The notes under the pieces: generated by a model
Databases searched by the model: none
The model's input: the letters and a program-made list of their open reading frames with translations, nothing else
What the model was told of the DNA's origin: nothing
Position numbers and translations under genes: made by a program
Assembly (NCBI RefSeq): GCF_001613225.1
Contig: NZ_BDBY01000121.1
Coordinates: forward strand, 50,226-114,225
Length of the DNA: 64,000 bases
Reading direction: 5' to 3'
Source: Nocardia pseudovaccinii NBRC 100343
GTDB lineage: Bacteria; Actinomycetota; Actinomycetes; Mycobacteriales; Mycobacteriaceae
Shown: positions 27,828 through 35,383 of the stretch, piece by piece
Layout of the letters: the number at the start of each line of letters is the position of its first letter
Position numbering within the stretch: the stretch's first letter is position 1

Positions 27828-27855
27828 CCAAAACCCATACAGCTAGGAGAAACCT

Positions 27856-29991
27856 ATGCCGTTGGCACTGACCGACGACCATATTGCTATCGGCGACGCG
27901 GTCAGATCGTTCCTGGCCGATCAGAAGGCGCGTGAACTCGCCCGCCGAGTGTTCGACGATCCGGACCCTGACGTCACCGCACTATGGAAGCGGTTGGCCG
28001 GTCTCGGCTGGATGGGGCTGCATCTGCCTACCGAGTTCGGCGGGGACGCTTACGATTTGCCCGAGCTGGCAATCGTCGCCGAGGAGCTCGGCGCGGCCCT
28101 CGCGCCGATCCCCTTCGTACCGACAGTTGTCGCCTCCTCACTGCTCGCCGCGTTCGGCACCGACGAACGCACACTGCTATCCGGATTCGCGGACGGCTCC
28201 GAGATAGCCGGTCTCGGTTTACGAGGCGATGTGGTAGCTGACGCCGCGGGAACTCTCAGCGGTGACGCCGGCCCGATCGTCGGCGCCTCCGCGGCAACAC
28301 TGCTGGCGGTGCGAGTAGGAGCCGATTTCGCGCTGGTCCGCGCGGACGCAGACGGAGTCGATTCGACCCCCGTCGACGCCCTCGACCCAACTCTGCATAT
28401 CCGCGCTGTGACCTTCACGGATGTTCGTCCCACAGCGCTGCTACGTGGGGGCGCGGAGGCCGCAGCGCGGTCAGCCCAAATCCTTTACGCAGCGGAGGCT
28501 GCCGGTGGGGCGCGGGCAACCCTCGAGGATGCACTCGATTATGCCAAGATCCGCGAGCAATTCGGCCGCGCTATCGGATCTTTCCAAGCAGTGAAGCATC
28601 ATTTGGCAAACATGCTGGCCGGGTCCGAGCTTGCGGTCGCAACAGCATGGGATGCCGCCCGTGCCGGGACGTGCGGCGAGCAAGCCAGGCTCGCCTCCAG
28701 CACCGCCGGCGTGATCGCCTACGACGAGTTCGTGCACAATGCCGAGAAGAGCCTCCAGATCCACGGCGGAGTCGGCTTCACGTGGGAACACGACTGTCAC
28801 CTGTACCTTCGCCGCGCGCAAAGTATTCGAGCACTGTTCAGCGATAGTGTCCGCGCGAAGGATTCCCTGTACGCCGACGCAGCGGCAGGATTGCGCCGGG
28901 AATACGCCGTGGAACTCCCGCCTGAGGCGCAGAACTTTCGCACCGAGGCATCGACCTTCGTAGCCGACCTACTCTCGGCAGCCGAGTCGGACAGACGCCG
29001 GATGCTGGTCGACTCCGGCTATCTCGTGCCGCACTGGCCCAAACCTTTCGGCCGCGCGGCAAGTCCGGTCGAGCAACTCGTGATCGAGGAGAAGTTTGCC
29101 GACATCGACGTGCCCGACTTGGGTATCGGAGCATGGGTGACTCTCACGTTGAGTCAACATGGCACGGACGAACAGGTCGAGCGTTGGATCCGGCCCAGTC
29201 TGCTCGGCGAACTCGTCTGGTGCCAACTCTTCTCCGAGCCCGGCGCCGGCTCGGACGCAGCAGCCGTGAGTACCCGAGGCGTCCGCGTCGACGGGGGCTG
29301 GCGAGTCACCGGCCAGAAGGTGTGGACGTCGAACGCGCAGAACTGCAACCGTGGCCTGGCTACTATTCGTACCGATCGCGAGGCACCCAAACACAAGGGC
29401 ATCACCGCGATGGTGATCGACCTGGAGGCGCCAGGTGTCGAAATCCGCCCGCTGCGGGAGATCACCGGTGACGCGGTATTCAACGAAGTGTTCTTCGAGA
29501 GTGTCTTCGTTCCGGATGACGACGTCGTGGGCGAAGTGAACAATGGATGGACCGTGGCCCGCGCGACCCTCGGCAACGAGCGAATCTCAATCGGCGGCAT
29601 GGCGCGCGCACGCACACCATTCGACCTCATCGACCTGGTTCGGATCGGTGGGGGCAACGATGCGGACGTGCGGGAGGTCGCCGCACTCCTCGCCAAAGAA
29701 CAGGCATTGCGCGTACTGAACTCGAGACAGGTTGCGCGAGCGGTCAGCGGCACAACCCCGGGCCCCGAAGGCAGTATCACCAAGATGCTGTCGGCCGAAC
29801 ACGTGCAACAAACGGCCGAGGCAGGGATGCGACTCGCCCGCGAGGCCGCGGTGACCGGCCAGCTGCCGGAGGTCTGCCGGGACTATTTGTTCGGCCGCGC
29901 TCACACAATCGCGGGCGGCACTTCCGAGATCAACCGCAATGTCATCGCCGAACGGGTGCTGGGGCTTCCGCGAGAGCCCATCGCACGGTAA
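27856..29991 (+). CDS. Double-domain acyl-CoA dehydrogenase (FadE34/FadE6 type)
   Basis: A 711-residue protein with two complete acyl-CoA dehydrogenase domains. Domain 1 (about 1-335) ends with QIHGGVGFTWEHDCHLYLRR, the pattern of short beta-type subunits. Domain 2 (about 350-711) has WCQLFSEPGAGSDAAAVSTR, WRVTGQKVWTSNAQNCNRG and AHTIAGGTSEINRNVIAERV, the alpha-type pattern. It thus joins in one chain the two subunit types that occur separately at 5605 and 7251. The length equals that of mycobacterial FadE34, a dehydrogenase of sterol side-chain breakdown. An AGGAGAAA ribosome site precedes the ATG; it follows the SDR closely. Confidence 0.93.
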   Translation: MPLALTDDHIAIGDAVRSFLADQKARELARRVFDDPDPDVTALWKRLAGLGWMGLHLPTEFGGDAYDLPELAIVAEELGAALAPIPFVPTVVASSLLAAFGTDERTLLSGFADGSEIAGLGLRGDVVADAAGTLSGDAGPIVGASAATLLAVRVGADFALVRADADGVDSTPVDALDPTLHIRAVTFTDVRPTALLRGGAEAAARSAQILYAAEAAGGARATLEDALDYAKIREQFGRAIGSFQAVKHHLANMLAGSELAVATAWDAARAGTCGEQARLASSTAGVIAYDEFVHNAEKSLQIHGGVGFTWEHDCHLYLRRAQSIRALFSDSVRAKDSLYADAAAGLRREYAVELPPEAQNFRTEASTFVADLLSAAESDRRRMLVDSGYLVPHWPKPFGRAASPVEQLVIEEKFADIDVPDLGIGAWVTLTLSQHGTDEQVERWIRPSLLGELVWCQLFSEPGAGSDAAAVSTRGVRVDGGWRVTGQKVWTSNAQNCNRGLATIRTDREAPKHKGITAMVIDLEAPGVEIRPLREITGDAVFNEVFFESVFVPDDDVVGEVNNGWTVARATLGNERISIGGMARARTPFDLIDLVRIGGGNDADVREVAALLAKEQALRVLNSRQVARAVSGTTPGPEGSITKMLSAEHVQQTAEAGMRLAREAAVTGQLPEVCRDYLFGRAHTIAGGTSEINRNVIAERVLGLPREPIAR

Positions 29992-30011
29992 CGCCGCTCA
30001 TCCCGGGACAG

Positions 30012-30043
30012 GCCCCGGCATCGTGAACGCTCGATGCCGGGGC
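30012..30043 (+). terminator. Hairpin terminator after double dehydrogenase
   Basis: GCCCCGGCATCG (30012-30023) pairs perfectly with CGATGCCGGGGC (30032-30043) around an 8-base loop, 20 bases after the stop of the gene at 27856-29991. No U tract follows. Confidence 0.75.
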
Positions 30044-30074
30044 TATCACCTTCTCAGGGTGCCCTGACCACAAG

Positions 30075-30093
30075 TATTACCTAGTAATATAAT
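30075..30093 (+). promoter_or_regulatory. tesB promoter with overlapping palindrome
   Basis: TATTACCTAGTAATA (30075-30089) is a perfect inverted repeat with 6-base arms and a CTA centre. It overlaps a consensus TATAAT -10 box at 30088-30093. The ATG at 30101 is only 7 bases beyond the -10 box, which points to a leaderless transcript repressed by a protein bound over the promoter. Confidence 0.68.
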
Positions 30094-30100
30094 CAACCGT

Positions 30101-31003
30101 ATGTCTATCGCTGTCGAGACCAGAGTGCCCGATCCGTCGCCCGGACAGCGTCCGAAACTCGGGCGTGTCCTACAGCTCGAAAAGGTCGACACCGATCTCT
30201 TTCGGGGACGCTCCTACAACGACGCCGCTCACCGTATCTATGGTGGCCAGGCAGTCGCGCAGGCGCTGGTCGCCGCGGGACTGACAGTGCCCCCCGAGCG
30301 ACGTACCCACTCTCTGCACGGCCACTTCATCCGTCCCGGCGATCCCAAAGAGCCGGTGTGGTACCACGTCGAACGCGTAAGAGACGGTGGCAGTTTCACG
30401 ACACGGTCGGTGCGCGCGACCCAGGGGGAGGCCACAATCTTCCTGTTAACCGCGTCCTTCCAAACGCCAGAGGAGGGCCTGTCGCACCAAGCGCATCACA
30501 CGCATGCACCGACCCCGGAGCAACTGCCGGTTTTCGAGGATTCCGTCGACCCGGACTACCTGGCCGATGCCGCATGGCTACCGCACCTACGCGCGAATAT
30601 CGCGGTCGACTTCCGATTCCCCGAGGAGTATCCACGAGTTGCCAATTCGCGCGGCGAAGCGCGGCCTCCGCGGCAGCGAGCCTGGGTACGCACTGCCGAC
30701 CGTCTCGAGGACGATCCACTCGTCCAGGCCGCAGGCTTCGCCTACACCTCGGATCTGTTCCTCCTGTCGTCGGCGTTGCCGCCACATGCAATCACCATCG
30801 ACAAACCCGGTATGCAGCTTGCCAGTCTCGACCACTCCGTATGGCTGCACGAAAGCTTCCGCGCCGACGAGTGGCATCTGTACGAACAGGAGGGCGTCTG
30901 GACAGGAGGTGGCCGCGGTTTCGCCCGCGGCCACCTCTACGACCGCAGCGGCGTCCTGGTGGCGAGCACCGTGCAGGAGGGTCTGCTGCGGTTGCGCAAA
31001 TAG
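30101..31003 (+). CDS. tesB: Acyl-CoA thioesterase II
   Basis: A 300-residue TesB-type double-hotdog thioesterase that hydrolyses acyl-CoA to free acid and CoA. Seen: RIYGGQAVAQALVAAGLTVP, RRTHSLHGHFIRPGDP, the second-domain SLDHSVWLHESFRADEWHLY and the closing ARGHLYDRSGVLVASTVQEG. The length is that of the family. The -10 box lies so close to the ATG that the mRNA is probably leaderless. In CoA-based degradation such enzymes relieve trapped CoA. It converges with the crotonase downstream, with 17 bases between stops. Confidence 0.94.
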   Translation: MSIAVETRVPDPSPGQRPKLGRVLQLEKVDTDLFRGRSYNDAAHRIYGGQAVAQALVAAGLTVPPERRTHSLHGHFIRPGDPKEPVWYHVERVRDGGSFTTRSVRATQGEATIFLLTASFQTPEEGLSHQAHHTHAPTPEQLPVFEDSVDPDYLADAAWLPHLRANIAVDFRFPEEYPRVANSRGEARPPRQRAWVRTADRLEDDPLVQAAGFAYTSDLFLLSSALPPHAITIDKPGMQLASLDHSVWLHESFRADEWHLYEQEGVWTGGGRGFARGHLYDRSGVLVASTVQEGLLRLRK

Positions 31004-31020
31004 CCGCGAAAAAGAGCGGG

Positions 31021-31833
31021 TTACCTGCGCTCCACATCTCCATTCTGAGCGCGGCCGCGACGGATGACGCCTACGCGGCGGTCGGCTACGCGAGACGGGT
31101 GGAAGTCAGCCATCCACGCGCGGGAGGTCGCTTCCTCCACTGTCAGCGCCGGGCCGACGAGATGGTCCTCCGCACGCCGGTACGATTCCAGCAGAGTACG
31201 TACGCCTACCTGATCGTTTCCAACGATCGATACCGCAACCTCTATCGCCGTCGGTAAGAGCTGGTCGTGGGACACCACCTCGGCCACCAGACCGACCCGA
31301 AGTGCCGTCGCGGCGTCGACGAAGTCACCGGACAGGCTCATCCTGCGGGCGAAGCCGCGACCGACCGCTTCGGGTAACCGAGAAGTCAAGCCCCAACCAG
31401 GAAGAACGCCGACCCGGGCGTGGGTGTCAGCGAAGCGAGCGCGATCGGAAGCGATCAGAAAGTCGCACGAAAGAGCCACTTCCAAACCACCAGTGATCGC
31501 CGCGCCGTTCACGGCTCCGATAATCGGTTTCGAGATCGGACGCCAGGGATAGCCGATTGGAACCTCCGCATCAGCGATATGCCTTGCATTCTCCCCAGTC
31601 GAACCCAGCTCGCGCAGATCCAGCCCGGCACAGAACGCCGGATCTGCACCCGTCAAGATCACCACATCTACCCCAGCAGCACGGTCTGCAGCGGCCAGCT
31701 CACGACGCAGCGCACGAATCAGGCTGCTACTCAGCGCATTTCGCGCGGAGGGCCGGTTCAGCGTGATAATTCGGACTCGACCTCGCTGTTCGGTGAGCAG
31801 AGTCGCCTCGCTTACTGTTCGCTTGCCGGTCAT
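31021..31833 (-). CDS. Enoyl-CoA hydratase/isomerase family protein
   Basis: A 270-residue crotonase-fold protein. The first loop is FCAGLDLRELGS and the second NGAAITGGLEVALSCDFLIA, which keeps the first catalytic Glu. At the second place it has ADTHARVGVLPGWG, without the Glu, as in many actinobacterial EchA paralogues. The ATG at 31833 follows GAGGAGTG. The C-terminal tail is slightly long and basic (RRGRAQNGDVERR). It is a single gene, convergent with tesB. A promoter patch with two CTAG(G)TTAC repeats lies upstream. Confidence 0.9.
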   Translation of the reverse strand: MTGKRTVSEATLLTEQRGRVRIITLNRPSARNALSSSLIRALRRELAAADRAAGVDVVILTGADPAFCAGLDLRELGSTGENARHIADAEVPIGYPWRPISKPIIGAVNGAAITGGLEVALSCDFLIASDRARFADTHARVGVLPGWGLTSRLPEAVGRGFARRMSLSGDFVDAATALRVGLVAEVVSHDQLLPTAIEVAVSIVGNDQVGVRTLLESYRRAEDHLVGPALTVEEATSRAWMADFHPSRVADRRVGVIRRGRAQNGDVERR

Positions 31834-31874
31834 TTACACTCCTCGACCAGTCGGCGGCAACCCTGCCCCCACAC

Positions 31875-31905
31875 TCTAGTTACTTATCAATCTAGGTTAC
31901 CTATG
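31875..31905. promoter_or_regulatory. CTAGTTAC / CTAGGTTAC direct repeat upstream of crotonase
   Basis: CTAGTTAC at 31876-31883 and CTAGGTTAC at 31892-31900 form a direct repeat 16 bases apart, about 45 bases upstream of the 31833 start. Both resemble half of the ACCTAGTTAAC element. Confidence 0.4.
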
Positions 31906-31929
31906 TATCGAGGCGGTGCCCAGCGCCGA

Positions 31930-32045
31930 CGTAGGTTCGCCCTGTCACGGCACGGATGCCCCCCGGGTTGCATTGTCTTGGAAGAGATTACGGACATGTC
32001 GATGTGTCGCGCACGCCCATCGATGTCCTTGGCGGTGAGCTGATC
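31930..32045 (+). pseudogene. DUF2889 gene fragment
   Basis: The stretch GTCTTGGAAGAGATTACGGA and the following bases align, with one-base indels, to 44445-44525 inside the intact DUF2889 gene; one frame still reads LEEITDMSM. Only about 35 codons from the middle of the gene survive. It is joined directly to a TetR 5' fragment, as if the DNA between two convergent genes had been lost. Confidence 0.75.
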
Positions 32046-32249
32046 CTGATTCGTTACACCGGCTGCACGCACGATCTCTGCGACCGTCGGTAACTCCGTC
32101 CGCCCCTTATCTAGCATCACGCCTTGGGTGACCTCGATTAATTTGTCGACTTCCTCGTCGTACTGCGCTTGCCGCACCGGATTCGCGATTCGACGGCGAA
32201 GATACCGTCCACCCGACAGCACCGATTCCGTTCGATCACGGTCGGTCAC
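32046..32249 (-). pseudogene. TetR regulator, N-terminal fragment
   Basis: The first 67 codons are a near copy of the TetR at 44912-45556: RIANPVRQAQYDEEVDKLIE and TELPTVAEIVRAAGVTNQ match it almost residue for residue. The match ends inside the recognition helix. The frame runs on to 31887 through DNA derived from the DUF2889 fragment, so a 120-residue chimera could be translated, but it lacks a complete DNA-binding motif and the ligand domain. The promoter side is also conserved (see 32278-32295). Confidence 0.82.
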
Positions 32250-32277
32250 CAGCCACTCCTGATATCAGAACAACGAT

Positions 32278-32295
32278 TTCGAAACAACATTCTAA
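32278..32295. promoter_or_regulatory. Relic of the TetR operator
   Basis: TTCGAA-ACAACA-TTCTAA corresponds to the perfect repeat TTAGAA-N6-TTCTAA upstream of the intact TetR at 45585-45602, with one base changed in an arm. The flanking TCAGAAC and TCTAACATT are shared too. Confidence 0.6.
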
Positions 32296-32422
32296 CATTA
32301 CCCTTGGGTTGCCAGTATCGCGCAACGTTCTCGTGGCTGCCACGCGAAAAAAGTAAATATCTCTGCGCAATGTTGTCGGCGCTAAAGAGAATTGCCCGTA
32401 ATGCCAGAGGCCATGGGCGCGT

Positions 32423-33319
32423 TCACCGATCGGTGTGGCCACGTATCGCGGCGCGAAAGGCTATCGGTGTCTGACTCGTTCGCTGGTGGAAATATTTGCT
32501 GAAATGGGTGGGGCTGGCAAAGCCGAGGTGGTCGGCGATGGCCGAGGCGGTCTGGTCGCTGTGCGCAAGTAGGCGTTTGGCCTCCAGCACCACCCGGCGG
32601 TCGATGAACTCCTTGGCGCCCAGTCCAGCGGCAGCGAGGCTGGCGCGGGCGAGGGTTCGTGGCGAGTACCCGAGAATGCGGGCGTAGTCCTCCACGCGCC
32701 GGGTGCGTGTGAAGTTCTTCTCAACCGCGTCGCGGAAACGCAGGTAAGTGGGATCGAAGGGGGCACCGGACTGTTTGTCGGGCGAGGCGAGGCTCGACAG
32801 ACGTAGTACGAGAATCGACAGTAGGTGTCGCAGCGTGGCGGTGTGGACTTGGAGCGGCAGGTGGCCGAGCGCCTGAGACTCGGTGCGGAGGTGCTCGGCG
32901 GTCTGGTTCAGCGGAACAGCGTCCGTCGGAGACGGGCGGCGCAGAACAGGGGCGTGCGGATCGCCGAGGCGGGCGATAGCGATCGTGTCCGGGCTCAGGA
33001 AACCTTGCTGGAACAGGATCAGTGTGCCGTCGGCGCTCGTAAGGTCGCCCCACTGGTTGACTTGACCGGGCCGTACCCAGAGCCATGAGCCGGGATCAAG
33101 GGTGTAGCTGGCGAAGTCCACAGTGTGTTGAAGGGCGCCACGAGTCAGATTGAGCAGATTGTGGAAGTTCGGACGCTGCGGGATCGACAGGTGCTTGGTC
33201 GGCACCCGCCGGCGCAAGTCGCCCAGGGACAACACCTCGACTCCGGCCGGGGTGCCGACAGGTGCAGTGAAGGGGATCTCGCGGATCGCTCGCGTAGAGG
33301 TGTGTCGGTTTTTGACCAT
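32423..33319 (-). CDS. AraC-family transcriptional regulator
   Basis: A 298-residue regulator. The N-terminal part is a cupin-like sensor (SYTLDPGSWLWVRPGQVNQW). The C-terminal about 100 residues hold two helix-turn-helix motifs: VEDYARILGYSPRTLARASL and TASAIADHLGFASPTHFSKY followed by FHQRTSQTPIAFR. I place the start at the ATG 33319; a TTG four codons earlier is possible. It is divergent from the tandem SnoaL-like gene at 33574, with about 250 bases between, so it likely controls the SnoaL-macrodomain-sirtuin unit. Confidence 0.92.
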   Translation of the reverse strand: MVKNRHTSTRAIREIPFTAPVGTPAGVEVLSLGDLRRRVPTKHLSIPQRPNFHNLLNLTRGALQHTVDFASYTLDPGSWLWVRPGQVNQWGDLTSADGTLILFQQGFLSPDTIAIARLGDPHAPVLRRPSPTDAVPLNQTAEHLRTESQALGHLPLQVHTATLRHLLSILVLRLSSLASPDKQSGAPFDPTYLRFRDAVEKNFTRTRRVEDYARILGYSPRTLARASLAAAGLGAKEFIDRRVVLEAKRLLAHSDQTASAIADHLGFASPTHFSKYFHQRTSQTPIAFRAAIRGHTDR

Positions 33320-33426
33320 AACTAGTCGCAAGTGTATACGCCAGCCATTAGTTTTCGTTCATATTCTGGAGGCGTAGTTCAGTCGGTACCTCGTCGGTGT
33401 CGGAAAGCAACAAGGAATTCTGCCCG

Positions 33427-33561
33427 ATGAAGATCAACACTCGCAGCAGCAGTATGCGCCGGCCTCGGTTGTCGGCCGCTACGACGACGACTGCCGGTGC
33501 CAGGATTCGCCGCCGCGCATGCGGTCACGAAGAGACCACCAACCAGATCGACCACGTCTGA
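33427..33561 (+). CDS. Possible small ORF or leader
   Basis: An ATG with GGAA upstream opens a 44-codon frame starting MKINTRSSSMRRPRLSA and ending 12 bases before the SnoaL-like gene. The N-terminus (basic, then Thr/Ala-rich) looks like the start of an exported protein that has shifted frame; another frame gives PGFAAAHAV just after. It may be a small protein, a leader or a relic. No homologue recognised. Confidence 0.25.
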   Translation: MKINTRSSSMRRPRLSAATTTTAGARIRRRACGHEETTNQIDHV

Positions 33562-33573
33562 GGGAGCAACAAT

Positions 33574-34335
33574 ATGGGCAACGCTAAGAACACCGTCCTG
33601 TCCGCCGCCGCCGAGCTGTTCGGCAAGAAGGATCCGGCCGCGGTTGATCGCTGGGTCGCCCCCACCTACAAGCAGCACAGCGCCTTGGCCGCGGACGGCC
33701 CCGAGGCCCTGCGCCAGTTGGTCACCGGACTGGGCCCTGACTTCCATTACGAGGGCTCCCGTGTCATCGCAGCTGGCGACCTGGTCGCCCTGCACGGCAC
33801 CTATTACGGATTCGGCCCCGACCCGCTGGTCGGCTTCGATATCTTCCGCGTCGACGACGACGGCAAACTCGCCGAGCACTGGGATGCCATGGCCCCCGTG
33901 GTCAAGGACACCGCCTCCGGCCGCACCCAGACCGACGGTCCGACTCAGGTCATCGACTTGGAGAAGACCGAAGAAAACCGCGCCCTGGTCACCGAGTTCG
34001 CGCGGAAGGTCCTCGTCGGCGCCGACTACTCGGTGCTGACCGACTTCATTTCCACCGAGACCTATGCCCAGCACAACCCGGAGGCCGCTGACGGCCTGGA
34101 CGGGTTCGGTGCTGCGGCCGCGAAATGGGCCGGGCAGGGTAAGAACCTGGTGTACAAGAAGGTTCACAAGGTGATCGCCGAGGGTGACTTCGTGCTGGTG
34201 CAATCCGAGGGCGAATTCGGCGGGCCTGCTGCCTACTACGACCTGTTCCGTGTCCAGAACGGCAAGATCGTCGAGCACTGGGACGTCATTGCTCCCGTTC
34301 CGGCCCAGCTGCCCCACGGTAACGGCCTGTTTTGA
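33574..34335 (+). CDS. Tandem SnoaL-like (NTF2 fold) protein
   Basis: A 253-residue protein with two NTF2-like domains. Domain 1 (about 1-115) has PTYKQHSALAADGPEALRQL and VDDDGKLAEHWDAMAPV. Domain 2 (about 128-250) has ETYAQHNPEAADGLDGFGA and VQNGKIVEHWDVIAPVPAQL. The parallel QH...DG and EHWD motifs show an internal duplication. SnoaL-like proteins are often cyclases, isomerases or ligand-binding proteins; no activity can be assigned. The ATG follows GAGGGAG. It is the first gene ahead of the macrodomain and sirtuin genes (118 bases, with a hairpin) and faces the AraC regulator. It might be a client of the ADP-ribosylation pair (inference). Confidence 0.85.
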   Translation: MGNAKNTVLSAAAELFGKKDPAAVDRWVAPTYKQHSALAADGPEALRQLVTGLGPDFHYEGSRVIAAGDLVALHGTYYGFGPDPLVGFDIFRVDDDGKLAEHWDAMAPVVKDTASGRTQTDGPTQVIDLEKTEENRALVTEFARKVLVGADYSVLTDFISTETYAQHNPEAADGLDGFGAAAAKWAGQGKNLVYKKVHKVIAEGDFVLVQSEGEFGGPAAYYDLFRVQNGKIVEHWDVIAPVPAQLPHGNGLF

Positions 34336-34340
34336 TGAAC

Positions 34341-34363
34341 GTGCGGCCGTTCGCCGGCCACAC
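34341..34363 (+). terminator. Hairpin between SnoaL-like and macrodomain genes
   Basis: GTGCGGCCG and CGGCCACAC pair at 8 of 9 positions around a 5-base loop, 5 bases after the SnoaL-like stop. It may be an attenuator that lowers expression of the next two genes, or a full terminator. Confidence 0.45.
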
Positions 34364-34453
34364 CATCGCGCCCACATGACCCTCTTGGCCACCGCCGCCC
34401 ATTCAACCAGCCGGGACTCTGGGACGGCGGTGCGGCCGATCGGAGAACCCACC

Positions 34454-35383
34454 GTGTGCACAGAACTGCCACTCGACGGCTACCGCTCCGCTATCTCGCT
34501 TGACGAACCGTTCCTGTTCACCTCAAGGCGAACCCTCACCACCAGCTCTACCGACCTGATCCGTTCTGCGCTGACTCTGCTATGCACCGATCCTGTTGCG
34601 ACACAAGCCCGGATGCGCCCCAGCGATATCGACCGACTCGACGACAACTCGGCCCGGCGGCTGCTACGTGCTGTGCTGACCGTCCGCCAACCGGGCCCGC
34701 TGCCCATCGGCGCCGACGAGATCCTCGATGATCTCCTTGCCCACGAGAGTCGTACTCGCAATGTGGTGGAGACGGCTAGCCTCCCGACAATTGCCGACGC
34801 GTTTCCTCATTTTCCTCATCCCGCCGCGGATCGGATTACGCTGTGGAAAGGCGACATCACCGCGCTCCGCGCGGACGCGATAATTAACGCCGCGAACAAT
34901 GCGCTGCTCGGCTGCTTCCAACCGATGCATCAGTGTGTTGACAATGCCATCCACTCCGTGGCGGGTCCCCGCCTGCGCGAAGACTGCCACATGATCATGA
35001 ACCGACAGGGTCATCCGGAGCCGACCGGCACAGCGAAGATTACTCGTGGCTACCACCTGCCGGCCCGCTACGTCCTGCACACCGTCGGCCCTGTGGTCGA
35101 CGGCCTGCCGTACGCCGCCGATAGATTGGCGCTGGCCTCGGCCTATCGGTCGTGCCTCGACCTGGCCGCGGAAATAGCCGATATACATACCATCGCTTTC
35201 TGCGGGATCAGTACCGGCGTCTTCGGCTATCCCAAAACGCCTGCTGCCCATGTGGCCTTGGACACCGTCGCGGAATGGCTCGGCCGCTATTCCAGGTTCG
35301 ACCGCGTGATCTTCACCGTGTACTCGAACGACGATTACCGCGTGTACCGTCGTGCATTGAGCGAACGAGCCGGATTCCGTTGA
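34454..35383 (+). CDS. Zinc-dependent macrodomain protein-ADP-ribose hydrolase
   Basis: A 309-residue protein with a C-terminal macrodomain of the zinc-containing class that removes ADP-ribose from proteins. Seen: KGDITALRADAIINAANNAL (ADP-ribose site, residues 132-151), then LLGCFQPMHQCVDNAIH with probable zinc ligands Cys154, His159 and Cys161, and IAFCGISTGVFGYPKTPAAH (phosphate loop). The N-terminal 125 residues are helical and match the extension of streptococcal and staphylococcal enzymes. GTG at 34454 follows GGAGA; an in-frame ATG at 34376 lacks a ribosome site. Its stop overlaps the sirtuin start, the same pairing as in pathogens where this hydrolase reverses SirTM. Confidence 0.93.
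   Translation: MCTELPLDGYRSAISLDEPFLFTSRRTLTTSSTDLIRSALTLLCTDPVATQARMRPSDIDRLDDNSARRLLRAVLTVRQPGPLPIGADEILDDLLAHESRTRNVVETASLPTIADAFPHFPHPAADRITLWKGDITALRADAIINAANNALLGCFQPMHQCVDNAIHSVAGPRLREDCHMIMNRQGHPEPTGTAKITRGYHLPARYVLHTVGPVVDGLPYAADRLALASAYRSCLDLAAEIADIHTIAFCGISTGVFGYPKTPAAHVALDTVAEWLGRYSRFDRVIFTVYSNDDYRVYRRALSERAGFR

Noticed and set aside
33371..33390. tRNA-like start GGCGTAGTTCAGTCGGTACC
   Set aside because: Only a D-arm-like stretch is present; no anticodon stem, T arm or acceptor partner can be folded from the following 60 bases.
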